Source: Carnegiea gigantea (taxonomy: Eukaryota; Streptophyta; Magnoliopsida; Caryophyllales; Cactaceae). From it: 64,000 bases of DNA. The position numbers and the translations under genes were made by a program. The first letter of the stretch is position 1. The number at the start of each line of letters is the position of its first letter. Positions 10,506 to 21,900 of this stretch are shown here, piece after piece. The DNA lies in assembly GCA_029747015.1 (NCBI GenBank), contig JAKOGI010000424.1, positions 440,501 through 504,500 of the forward strand. Reading direction: 5' to 3'. The notes under the pieces are model-generated. The model worked only from the letters and a program-made list of their open reading frames with translations, was not told where the DNA came from and did no database searches.

Positions 10506-12461
10506 ATGGCGTTCCCCATTAGCTTCGAGAGCTCCTCGACCTTGACCCAGGGCAACCAGACACAGGGCACAGCCTTGCAAACAGCCACAGCCCTGTTTGC
10601 ACCTACACAATTTCTGACGGCCCTCATGGAAGGTAAAAATACTGAACCTCCTCGATCCATTGCCTATAAACCTTTTGGGTTTTTGAAAAGTATCGACCTT
10701 AGAACAGTGAATTTGAAATTGGAAGACATCCCGTACAAATTTGGGTGGGAATTGATTTTGTTTGGTGAAACGGGCGCATGTCAACCCCAAGAACTTGTTG
10801 GGGCATCTTAAAGAGAAATTGGGGCTTTAGATGAACTCTTTCTGTTGGACCATGGGTTAGATGACATCAATTCGTTTGGGTTGTTTCCTGAGCAGGAAAC
10901 AGGGTCAGAAACAGGGCCTGAAGTTTTTAAGGATGACCTAGGGGAGGATTTGTCAAAAAACAAAGGGGGAAGTAGTGGTCAAATGGAGGAGTCCCCTATT
11001 AAGCCTGCACAAGCCACACCGGTAACACAAACCGGTGAGAAATGCAAAAGGTACAAAATTGTGGCTAGGCGTGCTAGAGTACCAAGAATACGAACACCAT
11101 CAAGGCCTAAAAGCGGCCAGACTGAAGCGCCCTCAAAATGTGAACCCCCTGTCAAACCAAAACCACAAATCCCCTCTTCGACCAAACCCACAAACAGACC
11201 CACAAGAAAATCAGCCCGAATAGCTTTTCACTCCACTCCTCGTCCTGCCAAACAGTCAGCCCCCATTATTGAGGAGATTGATTCCTCCTCTGAGCCTTCA
11301 TCAGATAGCGACACTGAGAACACTGCCTTCAAACAGGGCACGCTCGTGTTCTCAGAGTCCTCAGAGAAGAAGCCTCTTCCTACACCAAAACCATCACCCC
11401 TCAAAACTCCCAAGAGAAAAGCCTCCCTCAAACATGCCTCCACCCAAGACCCTCCTACTAAGCCCCAACCTAAACGAGCCAAGAAATCTAACCCGTCTGC
11501 AATCTCAGCCAAACTGACCCAATTGCTTCAGAGACGGGTTGTTAGGGGCAAAATTATAAAGGTCAAATATTTTGAGGAACAGGAACTGGGGGTGTTTCTG
11601 CACAAGCTGCATGCACAGGGGTGGTATGAGTTGTTTAGAAACACCCAACTGGGGCGTTCTGTACATGAGTTGGCAGAGTTCTATGCTAACTGCACTGTCA
11701 CTGAAGGAGTGGTGACAAGTATTGTTAATGGGAAGCAGCTTCGCTTTGATGCGAAGATATTAGGGGAAATTCTGGGGATTCCCTCCACGGGCTTTGATAT
11801 ATATGTGAGAGAAGACAAGACTATTCTAGGGACAGCCAGGCTGCTGAAACTCGCCCAGAAATTTAGCCAGCAACCAAGCCTGCAAACACCCAAGTCTATG
11901 AAGAAAGGGGACATGACATCGCTCCATCAATTGCTATTTTGGTTTATCATCAAGAATGTCATCCCCAGAGGCCAGGGTCGCAATCTTGCTGATGCCATGG
12001 ATCAGTGTTTGATGGATCTGATGGACACGGAAGTGCAAATTAACCTTCCTGCCATCATGATTCGACATATTACAAGAATTGCAAACACCTCTAGGGAACA
12101 TGATCTGGGATACGGCTTCTTTCTGACTAGTGTGTTTGAGCACTTTGGGGTGACACTGCAGAAGAAGGTGGGCGCTCAGTTCATTGATGAGATCGGGAGT
12201 AACACCCTTATGGGGTGTGGGTATGCTTTGATTGAAGGGTCTGCCTCAGAACAGGGGACCAGAACACCCCGTCCTCCTGTTCCTGGCAGTTCCTCAACCA
12301 AGCTTGAGGCTGCTTTGAAAGAAAATTCTCGCCTCAGTACTGAGCTTAACGCTGTAAAGGCTGCCCTGAACGAGGAAAAAGCTCTAAAGGCAAAACGCCA
12401 TGCAGATCTCCTTGCCCTTCTCTCTTCACTTTCAGCAAAATTTTCCCCTCCTGCTCTCTAA
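10506..12461 (+). pseudogene. Sirevirus env-like third frame, copy A (one internal stop)
   Basis: Starts at ATG 10506 and would span 651 codons, but a TAA at 10809-10811 splits it; the second part is open for 538 codons from the ATG at 10845. Parts seen: an N-terminal segment with the copy-conserved pattern FLKS...DIPYKFGWEL; a long basic Pro/Ser/Lys-rich middle; a conserved globular part with RRVVRGKIIKVKYFEEQ and FDIYVRED, resembling the 'putative plant transposon protein' domain found in many plant elements; and a C-terminal coiled coil (KLEAALKENSRLSTEL...). No signal peptide and no clear membrane segment are visible, so the historical name 'envelope-like' does not prove an envelope role. 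Confidence 0.85.
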
Positions 12462-12938
12462 TCACCCCCCATCTGTTGTCCTCATAGCCTGTTCTCACTT
12501 CTCACTTCTCTTGCTAGTTTGTACCTTCTGTTGCACTCGTTTGGTGAATGACAGGTTATCTTGTTTTTTGATTGGCTTTGCCTTGCTTGCTTTCTGTTGT
12601 GAATTGCTTGTGTGTGACTAGGATGGCCAATCTCATTACCGTACCAACACACTTGAGTGTATCGCCTGTTGCCTTTCCTCCATTACCCAAGTGGTGGTGA
12701 TAGCAAACACCCTCTGTTTGACTGTTCGCCCATACTTTTAAATGATGCCAAAAGGGGGAAGATAGGATGACCAATATTGTTTTAGTTTTGCCATGGACGA
12801 GTTAAATTTCTTACACTCTTTCGATACTGACTGTTTCATGTGAATTGTCGGTCCTATAAATAATTGGCACTAATCACTTCAATTGTCCTTGAAAGTCAAT
12901 ATGGTCACTTGGTTTGTCATCATCAAAAAGGGGGAATT
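12462..12938 (+). other. 3' non-coding region with repeated polypurine tracts, copy A
   Basis: No gene. Two purine tracts are visible: CAAAAGGGGGAAGA near 12746-12760 and AAAAAGGGGGAA (12925-12936). The second lies two bases before the 3' LTR and is the functional-position PPT. Repeated PPTs are a known Sirevirus trait. Confidence 0.8.
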
Positions 12939-14418
12939 TGTTAGAATGTATAAGGTTTTGATGATAACAAATCCAAGTGTTGTAGTTGTTGTTGTTCCAA
13001 ACAGGCTTTACCAACAGGGTCTTACTGCTGTTCTTCAATATATTAAAACTGCTTGACTAATGGAAACAGGCTTTACCAACAGGGTCTTACTGCTGTTCTT
13101 CAATATATTAAAACTGCTTGACTAATGGTTTATCAAGAACAGGTACTCAAGTCAGCGATGTAAGAACAACCATGAGGAACAGGCTCTGTAAGGTGTTTTG
13201 AAGCATATCCTGTGAAGTGTTTGAAACATAAGATATAAGTGCAGCTGTGACAAACAGGTTCTGTGAAGTGTTTGCAGCAAAGTCGTTCTACAAGATGACT
13301 AGTGGTTACAACAAGATGTCTTGATTTGATTTGGTTTTATATTTTTAGACTCTTGTTAATATGCCAATTAGAAAGTTTTAATTTACCACTCACTGAAAAC
13401 GGTTTTACTTTTCGGAAAATATTTCAAATCACCCTTCAGAACAACCCTAGAAACAGGGCGATCAGGGTGTTTCCAGAATAAACTGCGAAAAACTGCTTTG
13501 CACGATTTTTATCTTTTGGATTTTGAGCAGCTTCTTCAAAGATTTGCAAGAAAGATTTTTCTATGGAGTATCTTATTCCTTACCCTAAAAACGGTTATCA
13601 AAAATCTTAAGGGATTTGCAAAATCTTTTTGAATAAAAAGAATATCCAATTTTTGGCAAGTGGATAAGGTAGTTGAGAAAAACATGAGCTAGCTGCTAAA
13701 GAATACTGCCTTATGCACGCGGTTCAGGAAGTGTTTTTTAGCTCATGTCACCTTACCCCTTAGCTAAAGGATTCTATTTTCTCTAGGATTTTAGTTTCCA
13801 AAAATTTGATGAATTGTTTTCCAAGCACTATAAAAGGCGGCTTCTTACAATCTTGGAGACATCGGTTTTCAAAGAGAAAAAAATCTGAGTTCATGAGCTA
13901 AAACGTTTGAAAAGAAAACCGAGCCTTGTGAAGTGAATTAATTGAGCTTTCAAAGTTGGCATACTAGGACTTCATTGTACCCTATATTAGCTTAGTTGAG
14001 AAGTATTGTAATAGGGTGTTTTTTCTTTACATTCTTCTTTCACAAGAGTGAGTAGAGTGTGTGTCCAAATCAAGGGGATTTTGGACGTGGGGTAACTTGT
14101 CTTAGGGAAGACAGGTTACGTGTGTTACAAGTTGTAACAAGGTGTGTTACTATTGTAACGTGATTAGCCCGTTTAGTGAAGAGTTTAAATCCTACACGAG
14201 GTAGGTCGTGGTTTTTAACCTCAGTTGGGCTAGAGGTGTTTTCCACGTAAAAAATCCTGTGTCCATTATTTCCGCATTTAATTTTGTTGGATTTTCCCTT
14301 CTGCTTATCTCAGAAACAACCTGTGCGAACAGGGTCTAAGACTGTTTATCAGCAACTTGCGAAAATCGGATACCACAATTCACCCCCCTCTTGTGGTTGT
14401 GTACTCTCTAATTCAATA
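12939..14418 (+). repeat. 3' LTR of Sirevirus copy A
   Basis: 1480 bp, begins TGTTAGAATG, ends TTCAATA (a C-to-T change of the usual CA end), followed by the duplication GAACA. TATA box at 13830-13836. Confidence 0.96.
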
Positions 14419-14423
14419 GAACA

Positions 14424-15806
14424 ATGCGTGAGTAAATATACAAGTACAATGTCTTGAGTGTCCTTTGATTTTCAATCAGCAGCACCTGTTCGCCGACATC
14501 ACGTTGCTCCGTGCAGCGTTACATTTGTCAAACCCAAACATACGGGTTTTCTTCGAGACAACATTTAATGTCTCGCTCTACATCATGGTTAAAAAACCAA
14601 ACCGAACCAGCCGGTCAAACCCATTGAAGCAAAAACCGCTCAAGTCAACGGACCGAAAACTGTACTAAATCGTTTACTAAATCGTTTTTGAAGTTGAACC
14701 AAAAAAAACCAATCAAATCCAGTTCGACTGCCTAAGTCAGTTAACTCCGCCTATCTACAGTTGGATCCGTTTTTCCCAAATTACAAGTTCCAGACCATAG
14801 CTACGTGCAAGGTCCAATTTGGTGAATGCGAATGTCTGCTTGGAGGCCTTTATATAGGGTTCTCAGAATGTCAATCTTAGCTTCACGGGCGATGTGGGAC
14901 TCAAGAAATCAGGACTCAAGGCTCCTTGCTCGGCACATTTGAAATTATTTTTGCTGGCTTTCATCTCTCATGTCCCACATCATCTCTGAAGCTGTGGCTT
15001 ATTGCCATATAAGCATAATTTTGAGATGGCGCTTTTCGAAGGACTATAGGTGCAAGCAATTTATGAACGTAGAAATAATTTATTGAATGTTTTATCTTTG
15101 CATTCGTGTCCGGTACCGAAAACGATATCGATATTGTATGTCTCATTAACTTTGTTAAACGTTAGTTTGTGATACTTGTAGATATCAATTGTCGGATTAT
15201 TCGTTATTGTGTTGGTGTATTACATGTGTGGAAAACTTAAACCTTAAATTGATGTCTATGTCGCACTTTATCGCCTTGTATAGAACGATGTAGTGAAATT
15301 TGAAAACAAATATAACAAATATAACAAATATATATAAAAAAATTTTCTAGGTTCACCCGGTTGTGCCGGCCTAACCCAGTTTGACAGCAAACTGGGTCAA
15401 CCGGTCTAACCCCGGTCCAAACAGTCCGACCAGTTGAACCATCGACCAACTCAGTCAACCGGATCGATTACTGGGTCGGTTCTCTCAACCTTGCTCTACA
15501 ACAAACAATTCACCCCAAGTTCAATTTGTAAAACCTTCTACATGGTGACGACTGTACAGCCCCATGCACACTGAGCAATTTCAGCTGGTCACCATCCTGC
15601 AGAAAGAACCCAGCAGAACCTACTCCTTCAGTTGCGTGTCTTCTCTCCCCACAAAATGCTGCCGAAACTATTGGCCATATGCAGCAATTTGACTAAAACC
15701 AATACACGTAATAGTATTACAACCATGTAGCCTTGGATGTCTCCCTCATTTCAAGTCAGTCATGAAATTTTATCAAAAGTTCCCAGGATGTGAGCAATGA
15801 CCAGTA
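14424..15806. other. Intergenic region with CCGGTT-rich repeat debris
   Basis: No gene is seen. Between about 14590 and 15480 there are two blocks rich in AACCGGTC-like strings, one at each end (14595-14660 and 15350-15480), as in some unclassified plant DNA repeats. A perfect 9-bp hairpin, ACCCAGTTT / AAACTGGGT with a 6-base loop, lies at about 15375-15398. A short tandem AAATATAAC run lies at 15305-15335. The part next to 15807 probably contains the 3' UTR of the GTPase gene. Confidence 0.45.
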
Positions 15807-15930
15807 CTACCTCGGAGGCCTTTCTAGTGCGACCCAACCAAACTTGCCCTTCCTGAAATCTGTGAGGATGCGAAATGCAGCCTGGTGGACATCACCACTG
15901 AATAATTTCAGAGCAAGCTTGTGTACAAAT
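15807..15930 (-). CDS. DGP3: DAR GTPase exon 9 (C-terminus)
   Basis: 124 bp after GTTGCAG|. Encodes [19 protein letters not shown] and then [17 protein letters not shown], ending with TAG at 15807-15809. The family-typical tail fixes the 3' end of the coding region. Confidence 0.95.
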
Positions 15931-18900
15931 CTGCAACCAAGCAAGCGGGAGATGGAAAAAGTGAGAAATCTCATGAATGATCAAAAACGCACTAATGCAA
16001 ATGATAAAAGTTTTTCATTAATTTTTCCCTCCATGTTACTTGGGCTCGTCATTCATTTCAAGCATATGAGTCAGAGACCCAATGGTTTTTGACATTTGAC
16101 GCTTTTCATTAGAATAAGGAAAAGAGGAAGTTTAGAAAATGGGCGGGTCCACCACTAGGATCTGTGCTAGTGTCAAACCATTGCAGTCCACAGCAATTGC
16201 CAAATAATTTGACCATAAGAAACAGTAAATTATAGACGAGTTCATTTACATACATCTCACCAGAAACACCATCCGTCTCGATCCTGTAACGATTGTAAAG
16301 TTCCTTCGTACCTGACAAGAGGTAAACTCTGGCAATCAGTAGGGACAGGTCGTCCTCTTTTCTTTTCTTTTCTTCTTTCCTTCCTTTAGGGGAGGGGAAG
16401 GGTAGGGGGAAAAAGAGGAAAAACTCTACTATTTCTGGTAGGTGAACAGCTAAACACCCAAAAGGAGTTTTCAATTAGAAATTATTAAGATGAAATATTT
16501 ACAACCTACTGATGGAATTCTAGCAAGCATTTGCACAAGTATCGCTGCAACATCAGCAACATCATACGACCTCTCCCCAATGTCATCACAAATTGCAAGC
16601 TTTACAGCAGCTGATTGATCACTGACCCGCATTGGGATTATACCGGGAGAATCTAATAACTCTAGCTCCTTCCCAAACCGCACCCACCTTGCCAAAGATG
16701 AAATTAATTAGAAAGTAGAAGAATGAAGCATCATCACAAGAGACAGGATTCATTGATGGTTACAGCATTTGCACATTGGCAAAAGATATCATATTTAAAT
16801 CTCATAAATCAACACTCAACACAGTGGGCAATCAGATTAAATGAAAAGGCTCAGAGATCCAGAATAGGTTCTATAATCTATATGCTAGACTGTCTTGCGA
16901 AATCAAGAGTAATAAGAGAAGTATGTCGTCACTCGCATTGCTAAATCAAGATGATAACAGAGGAAAAGTGCTTAAACTTTTGCTACTCAAAGACACTTGT
17001 ATAATCTCATTAAAAAGTGGCACGGCACTATTTTAGTTAGTGTATGGGCTGTTCCCACTTTAAAATCCAGAATTCAACATCAGGAAAATAGAAGTGAAGA
17101 ACTCACTTTAGCTCCCGTGTAACACCTGGTCTAGGAGCTGCTGGACACATACGCCGCTTCAATAAACGGTTGATCAAAGATGATTTTCCAACATTTGGAT
17201 ACCCAACAATTCCAGCCCGTACCTGCTTTAAAAGATCATTATGACAAGTAATCAGTCATTAGCAAACTGAGGATTACAGATTTACTTGAGACAAGGCACA
17301 AACACTTGTTTCTTAACTTGCATTGCAGTTACTAAAATGCTTTGGCAAGTTAGTGTTTAATTAGGGCATTGCTGAAGAAAATATTCACTATATATAGAAG
17401 ACAGACAAGCTGCTTGAGGCAAAAAATTGTCAATATCAACCAGATGATTACTGTGCAGAATATGCATCCAGAGTTTCGTTTTTTGTTGGGAGCCGCCGGG
17501 GGGGGGGGGGGGAACCATTTCAACATTAATATACTTGGATGTAGATACTGTCCCTAGTGCTCTAAGTGCACTTGGGCTTATCATAACGCAATGAAGAAAG
17601 ATGCTTTGTATTCGAATCCAACTGTTTAAAACGTAGGCAGCACCTATGATTTTGCAAGTCATAACATGGGCTTCTTGCCGAAACACTTGGGGACCGGAAC
17701 TGCTCTGTGTGTTGCTGACAATGGCATTATAGTCAGGCACTCGGCTGAGTGAGGTCATTCCATCATGCAAGAGGCAAGAGCAGAAGAAAACCACAAGGAA
17801 AATATGACCAGCATCAAGTTTTGTCACTTGTCAAGGTCAGGGTAGCACACTAGCACTCCCAAACTCTAGCCTAACCTGTTATAAGAATTTGTTTGAATCT
17901 TAAAAAGGCTGGGTAAGGTGATTTACTTTCCATTTAAATTTCAAATCTGGAAATAAGATTTTTCCTATTTTTATTGTTTAGACCCAATTTTGACATTAAT
18001 TTAACCTCGATCTTTAGAATAAAAAAGGAAAAAGAATCTTCTGCATCGGACAATGAAATTGTGTTAAAATTTTCTCTTCTTGTCTGGTTTGTCCCAAAAC
18101 CTTTTCGCTACCCATAGGTCTGGGAAGAAGGCTAAGCTTAACCAACCAAGATTAGAGCAGCAATTTTTGCCAGAGCAACCAAAAATAATTCTTGAAAATA
18201 GAAAAGTAAAATGGAGAAGCACAAAATATTGGAAGTAGACCGCACTTAGAAAAAGCAAAATTTCAGCATAGTACCATGATTTAACCAGATAAACAAGGTA
18301 TACAAAAATGATTCCATAGTATATGGGAACTTAGAGCTGCCTTGTTTCCACGCTTATGTTATACTTATGTTTCTGTCATCACAAATATGAATTTAAGTTT
18401 TTCCTAACATGGACCAAAGTTATTTCCAGCTAAAAAAGGTTTATTGTTGCAAACACATCACAGCGTCCCCCATTGGGATAGTTAAGAGAGAGGAAACCTC
18501 CTACATGAAGTCCACCATATTTGTCCACCAAATGGCCTCATCAAGACTATAAGAGTCAAGTCCTCAGCACAAATTAGCCAGGTGAAATCATGCGCAATCA
18601 CCTTCCCCGAATATTTCTTTACCCCCCTTCTACTTCTCTTGAAATTGCTGATGTTGATCTCCTCACATCTGCCAACTAGGCCATTGAATGCTTTCTTATG
18701 TCTTCAAGCGGTCTAATTCTTGGTTCGGCACAACTTCCCCTTAATATAGTCCACCCCTTCTCCTGAATTCTCTGCATTTTGGTGCCCATCTTACATAATG
18801 TCATTCAGGGAGGCATTTTCACATCACGCATGCTTAATTGGCTTTCACTCTCTAGGCTTTAATAGCTACCAAATTATACATCAATACTTGCCCTTGAGTT

Positions 18901-21900
18901 TACGAGGAATTGCTTTGTTAAACTCCTCAGTCACCCGGATTTTGTCACACAGCCTATAAATGGTGTATAACAGCCTCAATATTTCCCCAAAGCCTTGAAT
19001 GACCTTGACCCAAGATATCTTGAAATTTTTCGTCTACCACATGATCTAGCACAACCACCAAAAGAAATTCCTGCAATCCTGCCCCTAAACTTTCCTTCCA
19101 AGTTGGCTTTAATGAGTAATGATAAAGATAACAGAATGGTTTTGGCATTTGTTAAGACGGTAACTTATAATATCAACGAACTGTGGATACTCTTAGGCAC
19201 CTTTAATCATGTCTTACAACTGAATGACAGGACTGGGGTAGTAGCCCAATCTCTTTTCCAGAATTTGTTGATTTTCAGCAGTGTATGACTTACATTGGTG
19301 TTCACAAATTAAGATGGAAGGATTTTATTTGTCATCTGGATTAGGCTGGTGTCCTCAACATAAAAAATGGAAGAATTTGGAATCGGGCTGTCTTGCTAAA
19401 TATTCATGGAGTATTGATAGTGAGAAACAATGCCTTTGGCCCACTGATCGGCTAAATTAACCGTTTAGGTAACGGATGGTAGTTAAGATAGTGAATAGCC
19501 ATTTAGGTCGCGGTAGCAATTCTAATTTAACCTTTAGCAGATAACTGTTTAGATAAGCGGTTGAAGCAATGTGCTCGGTAAATTTAATTGTTGGGTTGGT
19601 TAATTAATGTAAATTGACATAAAAGGACATAGATAATTTCTAAAGATAAAATTTCCGAAAAGAATTTTTTGGCAAAAAAATATGAAATGCTACTTTAAAT
19701 ACCAAAAACTAACATTATTAGGTTTTCAGAAATGCTGCGTGAAAAAAGCTACTTGCAATGCTAGTCCAAACACTACGTAGCCGAAAACTAAAAATTAATT
19801 AATTAGTGTATTATCTTGGTCAAAACACTAAACGTTACTCAAAATATTGTCGTCAAACACAGGCTTTGGATCAAATGGTTTTATGAGGCCAAAACATCAT
19901 GGCCTAGACCGCTAGAGAACAAATTTTCTGCAGGCAATACATGGGCTGCCACAACTACCAGAAGTATACCATCGCAACTGGCTGTAAATGGCTGCTTGGT
20001 CCACTGCAAAGTATAAATATAGCCAGAGTCATCAGGTGCAAATTGAATTTACCGAAGCCTATTTATTTCTACTCGTCATTGTGCCTCAAAGACCCGTGTC
20101 AAACACTTGACACTAGACATAGGTATGGACAATTGTCCCTGCATTTTGAACCAAAAATGTACAAGAAGTCCAACCTGACACCCGTGTTGGACACTCAAAC
20201 ACTTCAACATGAGTATGGGCATGTCCGAATCACAAGGACATAAGCATTATTTTTCACTTTCGAAAGCTTCTCTTGGAAGGCTTATGACTAGAGAGAGGCT
20301 TACCCACTTTAATGTACAGATGGAAAATATAAAATGCTTAATATGTAAAGCTGATGAGTGATGATGAATCTCATCATCAATTATTCTTTTCATGTTCTTA
20401 CTCCTTAGAGGCAGAAAATAATCCAGAAGTTCCCTGAATTGGGTAACAAGTTATTAAGATATTAACAAGCAGTCAGGCTTTTGTGAACTGGCTTGCAAGA
20501 AATTGAAAAAGTAGGACCAAGAAAAAGGCAGGTCCTATGGTCTTTGCTGCAGCTGTTTATGCAAACTGGTCTGAAAGGAATTCAAGAAGTTTTGCTAGAA
20601 CTAAAAACTCTAAAACTGATGCAAATACTAGGTATAGCTAAAAGTGCTTAAGTATAGATGCCAATTCCTAGCCAGCAAAAGCAAGTCAAGAGAATATAGA
20701 AGTAATTCATCGTGGTAAAGCATGGCAACCTTCTTGTTTATAAAGCTAGGACAAGTGGATAACTTTCATCAAAATGTTTAATGTCACACAACAACTAGTT
20801 ATAATGGGGGGAAGAAGTAAAAATGCCACCATAACTCAGTAAAACTCAAAACTCCACTAACCATGTTTACAAATCTTGTTAGTTTATCTTAGTTGGCAGA
20901 AATCTATTTGACAACTTAAATAACCTGCTTACTCAATAGTTCATGCAAACTACCTCCCTGAGAATTTTAATTTTCAAATTTGAGAAGTTTTAAGGAATGG
21001 TATCAGTGAAATGGTCATTTTTCAGAGAGAAAATAGTATTAAAAAATATTTCAGTGAGGCAGTAAATACTTTACCAAAAACTCATTAGGAGCATAGAATG
21101 ACAACTGAACTAATTACAGAATTTATCCATGAGGGCACCAAATCAGCATATGCAACATATAATAGTGCACGAAACTGTTAAAGCATCAGAAAGGTTCGAG
21201 GACTCACCGGACGAGGAAGTAGCCCTTTGGCACGGCGTTTGACATTCACAGCAGTAGCAAGTGACTTTGCCAAGCGGCTCAATTTCATGCTACCCTGTAA
21301 TCACCACAACACACAGTTGTCACCTCAATGTTCAGAAACTGAAACTGAGAGGGTTATTCATGTAGCCGTGTAAAGACCATTCCAAGTTGCCCATTACAGA
21401 ATACAACTCTCATTCCGTTCCGTGCAAAGTGGGCTGCCCAGGCATTGCGGTCTGATGTGGAGATCATATCTTCCCTATTCAGAACCAAAATTCTTTTGCG
21501 ATTCCCGATCCACAAGTCCATCTGTCTCATTTTAAACAAATGTATTGGTGAGAAATACACCAAGAGCTATACATTCAACATGATCAAGCAAAGATGACTT
21601 CTCATCAACATACATAACGCACAATGAGTCCCATGGTTTCTCAAATCGTCATTATTTAGTCATGAGCCAAACAAAATAACTCACCTGAGGATGACTAGTG
21701 GACATTGGAATCCTTGCATCTCGCACCTCTATCACAACATCCATCAATTTAAGTTGTTCCTTGAGTTCTTTTTCTGTTTTTGCTATATGACCAGGATACC
21801 ACTGTTTATTTGGCAGCAAACAATAACCATCATTAGAAACAATGCCGTCAACGGTGATCCTCACAGTATGATCCGCAATAGCCAAAGACAAATATTTCAC

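Larger units (their letters stand above)
3465..14418 (+). mobile_element. Ty1/copia Sirevirus (SIRE-type) retrotransposon, copy A
   Basis: The element is complete, 10,954 bp, and is bounded by two LTRs of 1480 bp and by the 5-bp target duplication GAACA (3460-3464 and 14419-14423). Order: 5' LTR, Met-tRNA PBS, gag with two zinc knuckles and a coiled-coil-rich linker, pol in copia order (protease, integrase, RT, RNase H), a third env-like frame, purine tracts, 3' LTR. The third frame and long LTRs are the Sirevirus signature. Each of the three frames holds one internal nonsense codon (5903, 7811, 10809), so the copy is not autonomous as it stands. LTRs differ by about two dozen substitutions by eye, which suggests a fairly recent insertion. 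Confidence 0.97.

Noticed and set aside
10434..10790. Frames antisense to the env-like and gag coding regions (also 6106-6498, 11228-11512, 38531-38890, 42753-43145, 60895-61527)
   Set aside because: Mirror images of biased sense codons; no independent start context or conserved domain.
16254..16265. Donor at GGTGAG for GTPase exon 8
   Set aside because: Ending the exon there breaks the phase with exon 9; the consensus GTATGT six bases on keeps the frame and the family-typical sequence.
17357..17827. 156-codon minus-strand frame with a PPPPPGG stretch
   Set aside because: The Pro/Gly run is only the translation of the poly-G tract, there is no recognisable domain, and the frame lies wholly inside intron 5 of the GTPase gene.
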